From: an uncultured Parabacteroides sp.
GTDB taxonomy: Bacteria; Bacteroidota; Bacteroidia; Bacteroidales; Tannerellaceae
Length of the DNA stretch: 26,397 nt
Assembly (NCBI GenBank): GCA_900552465.1
Contig: URZO01000065.1
Coordinates: forward strand, 1-26,397
Direction: 5' to 3'
Positions 1-7,185 of the stretch are shown in pieces. Both the position numbers and the translations under genes were made by a program. The notes beneath the pieces were generated by a model that saw only the letters and a list, made by a program, of their open reading frames with translations, was not told the origin of the DNA and did no database searches. Each line of letters begins with the position of its first letter. Position 1 is the stretch's first letter.

Positions 1-108
1 CAAGCCCGCCAGGACACAGACGCTATAAATAGGGCTTTTGACACACCCCCTTCTTTTTCATGCGCATGGAATAAGAATTGCATACTAATCTATTTAGACC
101 ATACAAAA
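1..108. other. Leader upstream of the first gene
   Basis: No complete gene is visible. The reading frame of the downstream gene is open back to the window edge, but an obvious signal peptide begins at 109, so the coding start is placed there. Bases 38-50 (GACACACCCCC) resemble one arm of the palindromic repeat at 8229-8335 and may be a partial copy. No clear TAnnTTTG promoter box was found. Confidence 0.4.
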
Positions 109-1749
109 ATGAAGAAAATCTTTTTAACCGCAGGACTTGCCCTGTTAACCTTGGGGTCGACCTGTCTGGCGCAAAGTGCGTACTTCAGTAACAGTAAAGA
201 ATGGCTCCGGAAAGCAGAAGCCTGCAGGCCTGAGCTAAGCTATCAAACGATTTCACCCGCAAGAACTGTCCGTTCCGTGCAGGATGCAAAAGCATTCCAG
301 GGCTGGCGGATGGAAGATGCCGGAAGTACGGACATCCTGTTCAACGAACCCTTCAAGAAGCATCCGAGTATCACGTTGGACTTCGGGAACCATTACACCG
401 GATTTCTTACCTTCTCCATCAAGCCTTTCGGACTGGTTGCCGCCGATGCTCCTGTCCGGCTGAAGTTCACGCTTGCTGAAGTACCGGGAGAATTGAATAC
501 CCCGCTCGAACCCTACAAAGGCGGACTGGCACGCTCTTGGGTACAGGATGAAATCGTAACGATCACGAGTGTGCCTCACGAAATGACAATCCCACGCCGC
601 CTGTCAGGACGGTATCTGAAAATCGAACTGTTAGGCATATCCGGCAGCTTCGACTTCGTATTCGACAAGTTGACATTCAAAACACAAACGTCGGTCACCA
701 ACGAAGCGCCCGCTTTGGCCTCCACTACAGAACCGCTCATACAGGATATTTATAAAGTAGGGTTGAACACCTTGAAAGAATGTATGCAGACCGTTTATGA
801 GGACGGGCCGAAACGCGACCGCCGCCTCTGGATCGGCGATCTCTACCTGGAAGCGTTGGCCAATGCCTATACATTCAAGAACCACGAACTGACGAAGCAT
901 TGCCTGTATCTGCTTGCCGCCTTTGCCAACGACGAAGGTTTGCTGCACGCAACGCTGTTGGAAAAGCCGCAGCCCCATCCGCAATACGGCACTCATACGC
1001 TGGATTATTGCCTTATATATAATGTAGCCCTTCTGGAATACCTGAAAGAGACGGGAGATACGGAAACGGCCAGGGACCTCTGGCCTGTCGTAGTCCGCCA
1101 GATCGAATTAGCTCTCCGCCAGTTTTCACCGGATTGGATTTACGACATGGACAAGCAACCGCAGTACTGGCTGGTATTCGACTGGAAAGACGGTTATGAC
1201 CGCCAGGCGTCTATGCAAGGGTTAACTATCTTTGCATTGCAACATAGTTATGAGTTGGCAAAACGATTGGGAAAGGAGAAAGAAGCCGGCGAATGGTTGA
1301 CAATAGCCGGTAAGATGCAAAAAGCTGCCCGCCGGCACTTCTACGACAAGACGCTCGGCGTGATGGTCAGTGGTAAAGACCGGCAAGTGTCCTACCTGTC
1401 GCAAGTGTGGATGATCCTGTCGAACACCCTGAGCAAGAAAGAGGGAGCCAAAGCGATGGCAACCGTCATGTCGATGCCGGACGCCTGCTATCCCGGCTGC
1501 CCATACGCCTATCATTATGTCATAGAAGCCCTCCTGCAATGCGGTATGCCGCAGGAAGCCCGTAAACTGATTACCGACTATTGGGGAAGCATGGTCAAAC
1601 GAGGCGCCGATACTTTCTGGGAGGTGTATGACCCGAACAACGACTACCTTTCGCCCTACGGCTTCTTTGTCATCAACAGCTATTGCCATGCATGGAGTTG
1701 TACGCCGGTCTACTTCATCAATAAATATCCGGAGATATTCCAGAAGTAA
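109..1749 (+). CDS. Secreted alpha-L-rhamnosidase-like glycoside hydrolase (GH78-type)
   Basis: This is probably a periplasmic exo-glycosidase that removes terminal alpha-L-rhamnose or a similar sugar. Residues 1-21 form a signal peptide ending CLAQ. Residues about 80-195 look like a beta-sandwich with jelly-roll character. Residues about 205-535 form the six-hairpin alpha/alpha barrel. The GH78 acid motif is seen as DGPKRDRRLWIGD at 232-244: D232, D237 and D244 sit at the spacing of the known D/E/D catalytic set, with Asp where characterised enzymes have Glu. GADTFWEVYDP (E505) fits the second catalytic Glu, and the SYCHAWSCTPVYFI tail is typical of the family. At 546 aa it is shorter than multidomain GH78 enzymes. 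It stands alone, separated from dapF by a repeat array. The family is fairly secure; the substrate is inferred. Confidence 0.8.
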   Translation: MKKIFLTAGLALLTLGSTCLAQSAYFSNSKEWLRKAEACRPELSYQTISPARTVRSVQDAKAFQGWRMEDAGSTDILFNEPFKKHPSITLDFGNHYTGFLTFSIKPFGLVAADAPVRLKFTLAEVPGELNTPLEPYKGGLARSWVQDEIVTITSVPHEMTIPRRLSGRYLKIELLGISGSFDFVFDKLTFKTQTSVTNEAPALASTTEPLIQDIYKVGLNTLKECMQTVYEDGPKRDRRLWIGDLYLEALANAYTFKNHELTKHCLYLLAAFANDEGLLHATLLEKPQPHPQYGTHTLDYCLIYNVALLEYLKETGDTETARDLWPVVVRQIELALRQFSPDWIYDMDKQPQYWLVFDWKDGYDRQASMQGLTIFALQHSYELAKRLGKEKEAGEWLTIAGKMQKAARRHFYDKTLGVMVSGKDRQVSYLSQVWMILSNTLSKKEGAKAMATVMSMPDACYPGCPYAYHYVIEALLQCGMPQEARKLITDYWGSMVKRGADTFWEVYDPNNDYLSPYGFFVINSYCHAWSCTPVYFINKYPEIFQK

Positions 1750-1753
1750 AAAT

Positions 1754-1977
1754 GCCCGGCGCAAGCTGCGCCGGGCACTTCAAACCTCAAAAGTGACCGT
1801 CCCAGCTTGGGACGGCAACTTCAAACCTCAAAAGCGCCTGTCCCAGCTTGGGACGACAACTTTAAACCTTAAAAGCAACTGTCCCAAGTTGGGACGACAA
1901 CTTCAAACCTTAAAAGCGTCTGTCCCAACCCGGGACGACAACTTTACATCTTTAAATCACCCGTCCCAGCCTGGGAC
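1754..1977. repeat. Six-unit 41-bp tandem hairpin array
   Basis: Six palindromes are spaced exactly 41 bp apart, centred near 1765, 1806, 1847, 1888, 1929 and 1970. Units 2-6 carry GTCCCA..TGGGAC-type arms around a 3-nt loop, joined by a conserved linker close to GACAACTTCAAACCTTAAAAGC. The first unit (1754-1776) keeps period and linker but has unrelated 10-bp arms, GCCCGGCGCA/TGCGCCGGGC, and may double as the terminator of the upstream glycosidase gene although no T-run follows. Since 41 is not a multiple of 3, the overlapping open frame is not coding. Confidence 0.9.
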
Positions 1978-2135
1978 GACCTTTTCAAAAGAGCAAACTT
2001 ACAATCAATAACACAAAACAAGTATTATCATTACAATTTATAACCAAAATACACCCATCCAAGAACAATCTATCACCCATAACATATTTTTATACATCCG
2101 GACACACTTTATAGGTATAATATATCAAAACGTCG
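1978..2135. other. AT-rich gap before dapF
   Basis: This is very AT-rich sequence between the hairpin array and the dapF promoter. I see no gene, RNA or repeat in it. Confidence 0.5.
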
Positions 2136-2143
2136 TATATTTG
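2136..2143 (+). promoter_or_regulatory. Bacteroidetes -7 box for dapF-dapL
   Basis: TATATTTG matches the TAnnTTTG -7 consensus of Bacteroidetes. No good TTTG -33 element is seen about 19 bp upstream. It lies about 49 bp before the dapF ATG and overlaps a possible in-frame TTG codon at 2141, which argues against that upstream start. Confidence 0.6.
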
Positions 2144-2191
2144 CATTGTAATAAAACAAAAAGATATAATAAACAAACGAAGCATAGTAAA

Positions 2192-3019
2192 ATGACAGAA
2201 TTAATCAAGTTTACCAAGATGCACGGAGCCGGAAACGACTACATATACGTAAACTCAATGGCTTTCCCGATTGAGAACCCGGAAGAACTCTCCATCAAAT
2301 GGAGCGCTCCGCACACCGGGATCGGTTCGGACGGATTAGTTCTGATCGGAGCATCGGAAATCGCCGATTTCAGCATGCGCATCTTTAATGCAGACGGTTC
2401 GGAAGCCCTGATGTGTGGAAATGCCTCCCGTTGCATCGGCAAATATGTCTATGAAAAGGGGCTGACGGATAAGAAAACCGTCACCTTAGAGACATTATCC
2501 GGTATTAAAGAATTACAGCTGACTACCCAAAAGACAGCAGACGGTTCACACGAAGAAGTGACCGAAGTCACCGTCGACATGGGCGCTCCCACTATTGGGG
2601 AAACAGCTCTTGAAATAGAGGCCGAGGGCACATTCTACACCGGAACGGTCGTTTCGATGGGCAACCCGCATCTTGTCATCTTTGTAGACGACATCACCCA
2701 GATAGATCTCCCGGCAGTCGGACCTCTGCTGGAGAATCATCCGTTATTCCCGAACCGTACCAACGTTGAGTTTGTTCAGATATTAAGTCCGGACGAAGTG
2801 AGGATGCGGGTATGGGAACGGGGTTCCGGAATCACCCAGGCTTGCGGGACCGGAGCATGCGCAACAGCCGTGGCCTGCATGGTGCACGGCAGGACCGGGC
2901 GGACAACAAAAGTCGTCATGGATGGAGGCCCTCTTACCATCCGGTGGGACGAAGGCTCCGGCAAGGTCTACATGACCGGCGGAGCGGTAAAGGTCTTCGA
3001 GGGCGAATTGGAAATATAA
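2192..3019 (+). CDS. dapF: Diaminopimelate epimerase
   Basis: DapF converts LL- to meso-diaminopimelate in the cytoplasm, the last step before lysine and the cross-linking residue of peptidoglycan. With the ATG at 2192 the protein is 275 aa, the usual family length. The N-terminal MHGAGNDY motif is at about residues 10-17. The catalytic cysteine pair is visible: C75 in MCGNASR and C218 in the ACGTGACA motif, with GNPHLVIF between them. An in-frame TTG at 2141 would add 17 lysine- and asparagine-rich residues, but it falls inside the -7 promoter box, so the ATG is preferred. dapL follows after 64 bp, consistent with a two-gene operon whose second enzyme makes this enzyme's substrate. Confidence 0.97.
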   Translation: MTELIKFTKMHGAGNDYIYVNSMAFPIENPEELSIKWSAPHTGIGSDGLVLIGASEIADFSMRIFNADGSEALMCGNASRCIGKYVYEKGLTDKKTVTLETLSGIKELQLTTQKTADGSHEEVTEVTVDMGAPTIGETALEIEAEGTFYTGTVVSMGNPHLVIFVDDITQIDLPAVGPLLENHPLFPNRTNVEFVQILSPDEVRMRVWERGSGITQACGTGACATAVACMVHGRTGRTTKVVMDGGPLTIRWDEGSGKVYMTGGAVKVFEGELEI

Positions 3020-3083
3020 ACACAAAAAGGGTACAGGTAGGCCCTGTCCCTCAGAACAACAACATAAAACAACAGATTGAAGT

Positions 3084-4313
3084 ATGGCACTGATTAATGA
3101 ACATTTCCTGAAACTGCAAAACAACTACCTGTTCTCTGACATTGCAAAGAAGGTAAACAGTTTCAAAGTGACACATCCGAAAGAAAAGATCATCCGCATG
3201 GGGATCGGCGATGTGACACAACCATTAGCCCCTGCCGTTATCGAAGCGATGCACAAGGCAGTCGAAGATATGGCGGGCAAGGATACATTTCATGGATACG
3301 GACCTGAACAGGGTTATCCGTTTCTGATAGATGCCATCATCAAGAACGATTACGCCAGCCGCGGCGTCTTCCTCGAACCCAGCGAAGTGTTCGTCAGCGA
3401 CGGCGCCAAAAGCGACTGCGGAAACATAGGCGATATGCTTCGCCACGATAACAGCATCGGAGTGACAGACCCGGTCTACCCGGCCTACATCGACTCGAAC
3501 GTGATGAGCGGACGGACCGGCGTACTGGAAGACGGAAAATGGAGCGACGTGGTGTACATCCCCTGTACGGAAGCCAACAACTTCATCCCCGAACTGCCCA
3601 GCCGCCGTGTAGACATCATCTACCTCTGTTACCCGAACAACCCGACGGGAACGACGCTCTCGAAAGAGGAGCTGAAGAAGTGGGTCAACTATGCACTTGC
3701 CAACGATTGCCTGATTATGTACGACTCGGCTTACGAAGCCTACATACAGGACCCTGATATCCCCCACTCGATCTACGAGATCAAAGGGGCCAAGAAGGTG
3801 GCGATCGAATTCCGCAGTTTCTCGAAGACGGCCGGCTTCACCGGTGTACGTTGCGGTTATACGGTCGTACCGAAAGAGTTGAACGCCTTTACGCTGGCCG
3901 GCGAACGGGTTCCGTTGAACCGGATGTGGAACCGCCGCCAGTGCACGAAGTTCAACGGCACGAGCTACATCACCCAGCGCGGTGCGGAAGCCATCTACAC
4001 CCCGGAAGGGAAAGAGCAGGTGAAGAAGACAATCGATTACTATATGACCAACGCCCGGATTATGAGAGAAAGCCTCCAGAGTTGCGGCCTCAGGGTGTAC
4101 GGCGGCGAGAACGCCCCTTACATCTGGCTGAAGACACCAGCCGGCCTGACATCCTGGAAGTTCTTTGACAAGCTACTTTATGAAACGTATATAGTAGGGA
4201 CCCCCGGAGTGGGGTTCGGGCCCAGTGGTGAGGGTTATCTCCGCCTCACCGCTTTCGGAGACAGAGACGAAACATTGGAGGCCATGGCCAGGCTGAAGAA
4301 GTGGTTGCTCTAA
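3084..4313 (+). CDS. dapL: LL-diaminopimelate aminotransferase
   Basis: DapL is a PLP-dependent class I/II aminotransferase that converts tetrahydrodipicolinate directly to LL-diaminopimelate using glutamate. It bypasses the succinylase/acetylase steps. The 409-aa length is typical. The PNNPTGT motif lies at 184-190, the PLP-holding D214 in MYDSAYE, and the Schiff-base lysine is K248 in SFSKTAGFTG. The N-terminal INEHFLKLQNNYLFSDI and FHGYGPEQGY segments are characteristic of DapL rather than of other aminotransferases. It is co-directional with dapF, so LL-DAP synthesis and epimerisation are coded together. A weak hairpin without a T-run (arms AGGGGGA 4332-4338 and TCCCCCT 4352-4358) lies 18 bp downstream. 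Confidence 0.96.
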   Translation: MALINEHFLKLQNNYLFSDIAKKVNSFKVTHPKEKIIRMGIGDVTQPLAPAVIEAMHKAVEDMAGKDTFHGYGPEQGYPFLIDAIIKNDYASRGVFLEPSEVFVSDGAKSDCGNIGDMLRHDNSIGVTDPVYPAYIDSNVMSGRTGVLEDGKWSDVVYIPCTEANNFIPELPSRRVDIIYLCYPNNPTGTTLSKEELKKWVNYALANDCLIMYDSAYEAYIQDPDIPHSIYEIKGAKKVAIEFRSFSKTAGFTGVRCGYTVVPKELNAFTLAGERVPLNRMWNRRQCTKFNGTSYITQRGAEAIYTPEGKEQVKKTIDYYMTNARIMRESLQSCGLRVYGGENAPYIWLKTPAGLTSWKFFDKLLYETYIVGTPGVGFGPSGEGYLRLTAFGDRDETLEAMARLKKWLL

Positions 4314-4420
4314 ATTAACTGTCGATGCAAGAGGGGGAAACCGCGCAAACCTCCCCCTGACATATCCTGATAGCAAGGAAGCAGAGGCAAAGTGTTTAAC
4401 GGTTATCACACAGGAAGAAC

Positions 4421-5137
4421 ATGATGAAAACAATTACTTTCAAGCGGACAGTTTTGTCCGCTACGGCTCTACTTATGTCTTTCTCAGTCTTTGCACAGGA
4501 AGAGAAGAAGTTTGAAATTGCGCCGGCTGCCGACCTCGTCAGCAGCTATGTATGGAGGGGAATGTATCAGACAGGACCCGCCATCCAGCCCAGCCTCAGC
4601 ATGTCGTATGCGGGGTTATCTCTCACGGCGTGGGGCTCCACGGATTTCTCCTCATCTTCGGATGAGACGAAAGCAAAGGAATTCGACCTCACATTAGGAT
4701 ACGGAATCGGAGGATTCAGTATAGCAGTCACCGACTACTGGTGGTCAGGCGAAGGCGCCCGCTACGGACGTTACAGCACGGACCACTATTTTGAAGGGAC
4801 AATCGGATACAACTTCGGCGAGAAATTCCCCTTGAGCCTGACCTGGAGCACGATGTTCGCAGGCGGCGACAAGAACCCCGAGGATGGCGACCGTTACTAC
4901 TCTTCGTACTTCGAAGCAGCGTACGACGTCAATGTATGGGGCATCAGTTTCCAACCCGCTGTCGGTATCTCGCCCTACAAAAGCCAGTATAGCGACGGTT
5001 TCGGTCTGAACAGCATCTCGCTGAAAGCAAGCAAAGAGATCAAGTTGTCAGAATCATTCTCGCTACCGGTATTCACACAGGTGATTGCAGCCCCGGAACA
5101 TGACAACGTATTCCTGGTATTCGGGATATCCCTGTAA
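4421..5137 (+). CDS. Putative outer-membrane beta-barrel (TorF/Gcw_chp-like porin)
   Basis: The 238-aa protein has a clear signal peptide (residues 1-25, ending SVFAQ). The rest is alternating hydrophobic/aromatic strands rich in Gly, Tyr, Trp and Ser, and it ends in a barrel-like FLVFGISL strand. The segment SSYVWRGMYQTGPAIQPSLS near residue 41 resembles the start of TorF-family putative porins (Gcw_chp domain). Two adjacent ATGs exist; the first is used. It precedes the P-II/AmtB genes, so a role in taking nitrogenous solutes across the outer membrane is possible but only inferred from position. The fold is moderately sure; the function is unknown. Confidence 0.65.
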   Translation: MMKTITFKRTVLSATALLMSFSVFAQEEKKFEIAPAADLVSSYVWRGMYQTGPAIQPSLSMSYAGLSLTAWGSTDFSSSSDETKAKEFDLTLGYGIGGFSIAVTDYWWSGEGARYGRYSTDHYFEGTIGYNFGEKFPLSLTWSTMFAGGDKNPEDGDRYYSSYFEAAYDVNVWGISFQPAVGISPYKSQYSDGFGLNSISLKASKEIKLSESFSLPVFTQVIAAPEHDNVFLVFGISL

Positions 5138-5172
5138 GGAAACAAAAACAGACATATTGGTTATCACAAAAA

Positions 5173-5274
5173 GAAAAGGAGCTTATAGAAAGCCCCGCCT
5201 GTTTATTGATTTTATAGAATGTTATACCGCAACCATTCCTTGCTACAAAGGCAGGCTTTCTATACTCCTTTTCT
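5173..5274 (+). promoter_or_regulatory. Long imperfect inverted repeat (leader stem-loop) before the P-II gene
   Basis: The left arm (5173-5199, GAAAAGGAGCTTATAGAAAG then CCCCGCC) pairs with the right arm (5250-5274, GGCAGGCTTTCTATACTCC then TTTTC), with about three small interruptions and a loop of about 50 nt. The right arm ends 18 bp before the P-II ATG at 5293. It could be a regulatory leader or a palindromic repeat element; no T-run directly follows it. Confidence 0.75.
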
Positions 5275-5292
5275 CTAATAAAACATTAGGTT

Positions 5293-5649
5293 ATGAAAAA
5301 GATTGAAGCAATAATTCGCAAGACCAAGTTTGAAGAAGTGAAAGAAGCGCTTCTCGAAGCAGATATAGAATGGTTCTCATACTACGACGTGAGAGGCGTC
5401 GGCAAAGCGCGCCAGGGGCGTATCTATCGTGGCGTCGTCTATGACACGAGCTACATCGAACGCATACTCATCTCGATCGTAGTGCGTGACAAGAATGTCG
5501 AGAAGACCGTCAAAGCCATTATCAAGGCAGCCCAGACGGGCGAGATCGGCGACGGGCGCATCTTCGTCATCCCGGTAGAGGATTCCATCCGCATCCGTAC
5601 CGGCGAACGGGGCGACATCGCGCTCTACAATGCCGAACAGGAGAAATAA
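5293..5649 (+). CDS. glnK: P-II family nitrogen regulator (AmtB-linked, GlnK-like)
   Basis: This small trimeric signal protein senses ATP/ADP and 2-oxoglutarate; partners of this kind plug the AmtB channel when nitrogen is plentiful. The 118 aa include the P-II core: MKKIEAIIR at the start, the T-loop at about 36-55, the B-loop TGEIGDGRIFV at about 82-92, and the C-terminal RIRTGERGD. The T-loop KARQGRIYRGVVYDT is one residue shorter than in E. coli GlnB. It keeps a tyrosine (Y50) matching the uridylylated Y51, while Q39 is replaced or shifted. The next gene is amtB, 113 bp downstream, the standard pairing. The family is certain; the choice between the names glnK and glnB rests on the amtB link. 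Confidence 0.93.
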   Translation: MKKIEAIIRKTKFEEVKEALLEADIEWFSYYDVRGVGKARQGRIYRGVVYDTSYIERILISIVVRDKNVEKTVKAIIKAAQTGEIGDGRIFVIPVEDSIRIRTGERGDIALYNAEQEK

Positions 5650-5654
5650 ATAAT

Positions 5655-5739
5655 AATGTGCCAATAGACAATGTGGCGCTTCGCTAAATGTGCCAATTAA
5701 CGGCAACAAACTCTATCTCCATTGGCACATTGGCATATT
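5655..5739. repeat. Four 11-bp repeats, two direct and two inverted, between P-II gene and amtB
   Basis: AATGTGCCAAT occurs at 5655-5665 and 5687-5697. Its exact reverse complement ATTGGCACATT is at 5721-5731, overlapped by a one-mismatch copy ATTGGCATATT at 5729-5739. Together they can fold into a stem between the P-II stop and amtB, or may be an intergenic repeat family. Confidence 0.85.
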
Positions 5740-5762
5740 AATCAATTAAACTATTATTTACA

Positions 5763-7031
5763 ATGGATACAACATATACGATTACAGACTTAGCCCTATC
5801 GCTCGATACCGTGTGGATGCTGCTTGCAGCCATGTTAGTATTTTTCATGCAGCCGGGATTCGCCCTTGTGGAAGCCGGTTTCACCCGTACGAAGAATACG
5901 GCTAATATTATGATGAAGAACCTGCTCGACTTTATGATGGGTTCATTGCTCTTCTGGGCCGTAGGTTTCGGCTTCATGTTCGGGACGGGAGGATTCATCG
6001 GGATGCCCCACCTGTTCAACTTCAGCTTTTATGATACGGAGCTCCCTGTCGCAGGGTTCCTGGTGTTCCAGACGGTGTTCTGCGCAACAGCCTCGACAAT
6101 CGTTTCGGGTGCCATGGCCGAGCGGACGAAGTTCTCCATGTACCTGGCCTATACGATCCTGATCAGTGTGATCATTTACCCCGTCAGCGGGCATTGGACC
6201 TGGGGCGGCGGCTGGTTGATGAACGGCGAAGAAGACTCGTTTATGATGAATACATTCGGTACGACGTTCCACGACTTTGCCGGCTCGACCATCGTACACT
6301 CCGTAGGCGGCTGGATCGCCCTGGTGGGTGCGGCCATCCTCGGCCCGCGTATCGGGAAATACGGCAAAGACAAGAAATCGCGTGCCATACCGGGACATAA
6401 CCTGGCGCTTGCCAGTCTGGGTGTCTTCATCCTCTGGTTCGGCTGGTTTGGTTTCAACCCCGGCTCACAGTTGGCAGCGTCGGGCGAAGGGAACCGTACG
6501 GCTATCTCCCACGTCTTCCTGACGACCAATCTGGCAGCCTGTGCGGGAGGTATATTCTCGTTGCTGGTAGCCTGGTTCAAATATAAGAAGCCGTCCCTTT
6601 CACTGACGCTCAACGGCGTACTGGCCGGTTTGGTCGGCATCACGGCCGGTTGCGACCTGGTGTCGCCGATGGGAGCTGCCATTATCGGAGCGATCTGCGG
6701 GACGGTGATGATATTCGCTGTCGACTTTATCGACCATGTGTTGAAGATCGACGACCCTGTCGGTGCCTCCTCCGTACACGGTGTCTGCGGATGTCTCGGA
6801 ACCATATTGACCGGCTTTTTAGCTACCGAAGAAGGGCTCTTCTACAGTGGCAGTGCGAACTTCCTGCTGGCACAGTTGTTCGGTGCCGTTGTAGTAGGTT
6901 GCTGGGCTGCCGGAATGGGCTTTGTAGTGTTCAAAGGACTTGACATGGTTCACGGACTCCGCGTTCCGGCACGTGTCGAAGAAGAAGGTCTGGACATTTA
7001 CGAACATGGTGAAACGGCTTACAACAGCTAA
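5763..7031 (+). CDS. amtB: Ammonium transporter
   Basis: AmtB is an inner-membrane trimeric channel that brings in ammonium. The 422-aa sequence shows about eleven hydrophobic segments starting at residue 16 (LDTVWMLLAAMLVFFM). It has the family motif QPGFALVEAGFTRTKN, D171 in FHDFAGS, and the twin pore histidines H179 (VHSVGG) and H339 (VHGVCG). There is no separate cleavable signal peptide. It follows the P-II gene directly, so channel gating by that P-II is expected. Downstream come asnA and type III glutamine synthetase, both ammonia consumers, making a plausible uptake-and-assimilation cluster. The start ATG is the only good one in front of the first membrane helix. Confidence 0.96.
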   Translation: MDTTYTITDLALSLDTVWMLLAAMLVFFMQPGFALVEAGFTRTKNTANIMMKNLLDFMMGSLLFWAVGFGFMFGTGGFIGMPHLFNFSFYDTELPVAGFLVFQTVFCATASTIVSGAMAERTKFSMYLAYTILISVIIYPVSGHWTWGGGWLMNGEEDSFMMNTFGTTFHDFAGSTIVHSVGGWIALVGAAILGPRIGKYGKDKKSRAIPGHNLALASLGVFILWFGWFGFNPGSQLAASGEGNRTAISHVFLTTNLAACAGGIFSLLVAWFKYKKPSLSLTLNGVLAGLVGITAGCDLVSPMGAAIIGAICGTVMIFAVDFIDHVLKIDDPVGASSVHGVCGCLGTILTGFLATEEGLFYSGSANFLLAQLFGAVVVGCWAAGMGFVVFKGLDMVHGLRVPARVEEEGLDIYEHGETAYNS

Positions 7032-7062
7032 GAATATATCTCTGGGGTTAAGAGGTTATAAG

Positions 7063-7146
7063 TTCACCGTCGGTGACGCGGTAAGGTCAGTCATGGTGAC
7101 GCGGTAAGGTCAGTCATGGTGACGCGGTAAGGTCACCGACGGTGAA
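7063..7146. repeat. 23-bp tandem repeat bracketed by a 15-bp inverted repeat
   Basis: A 23-bp unit beginning GGTGACGCGGTAAGGTCA is repeated at 7072-7094, 7095-7117 and, with a diverged end, 7118-7140. TTCACCGTCGGTGAC (7063-7077) and its exact reverse complement GTCACCGACGGTGAA (7132-7146) enclose the array, and each is itself nearly palindromic. An A-run follows. This lies in the amtB-asnA gap. Confidence 0.9.
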
Positions 7147-7185
7147 AAAATAAGATTACAATCAACATTTAAAACTATATAGATT

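Noticed and set aside
1754..1977. CRISPR array
   Set aside because: The period is 41 bp with palindromes and near-identical linkers; there are no unique spacers and no cas genes in the window.
1628..2011. 127-codon open frame over the 41-bp array
   Set aside because: It overlaps the end of the GH78-like gene and crosses a non-coding repeat whose period is not a multiple of three; no ribosome site or domain.
2141..2191. Upstream TTG start for dapF
   Set aside because: The TTG lies inside the TATATTTG promoter box and would add a non-family N-terminus.
4332..4358. Terminator after dapL
   Set aside because: A 7-bp AGGGGGA/TCCCCCT hairpin exists but has no T-run; noted only in the dapL entry.
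5085..5306. 73-codon frame between the barrel gene and the P-II gene
   Set aside because: It overlaps both neighbours and spans the inverted repeat; no supporting start signal.
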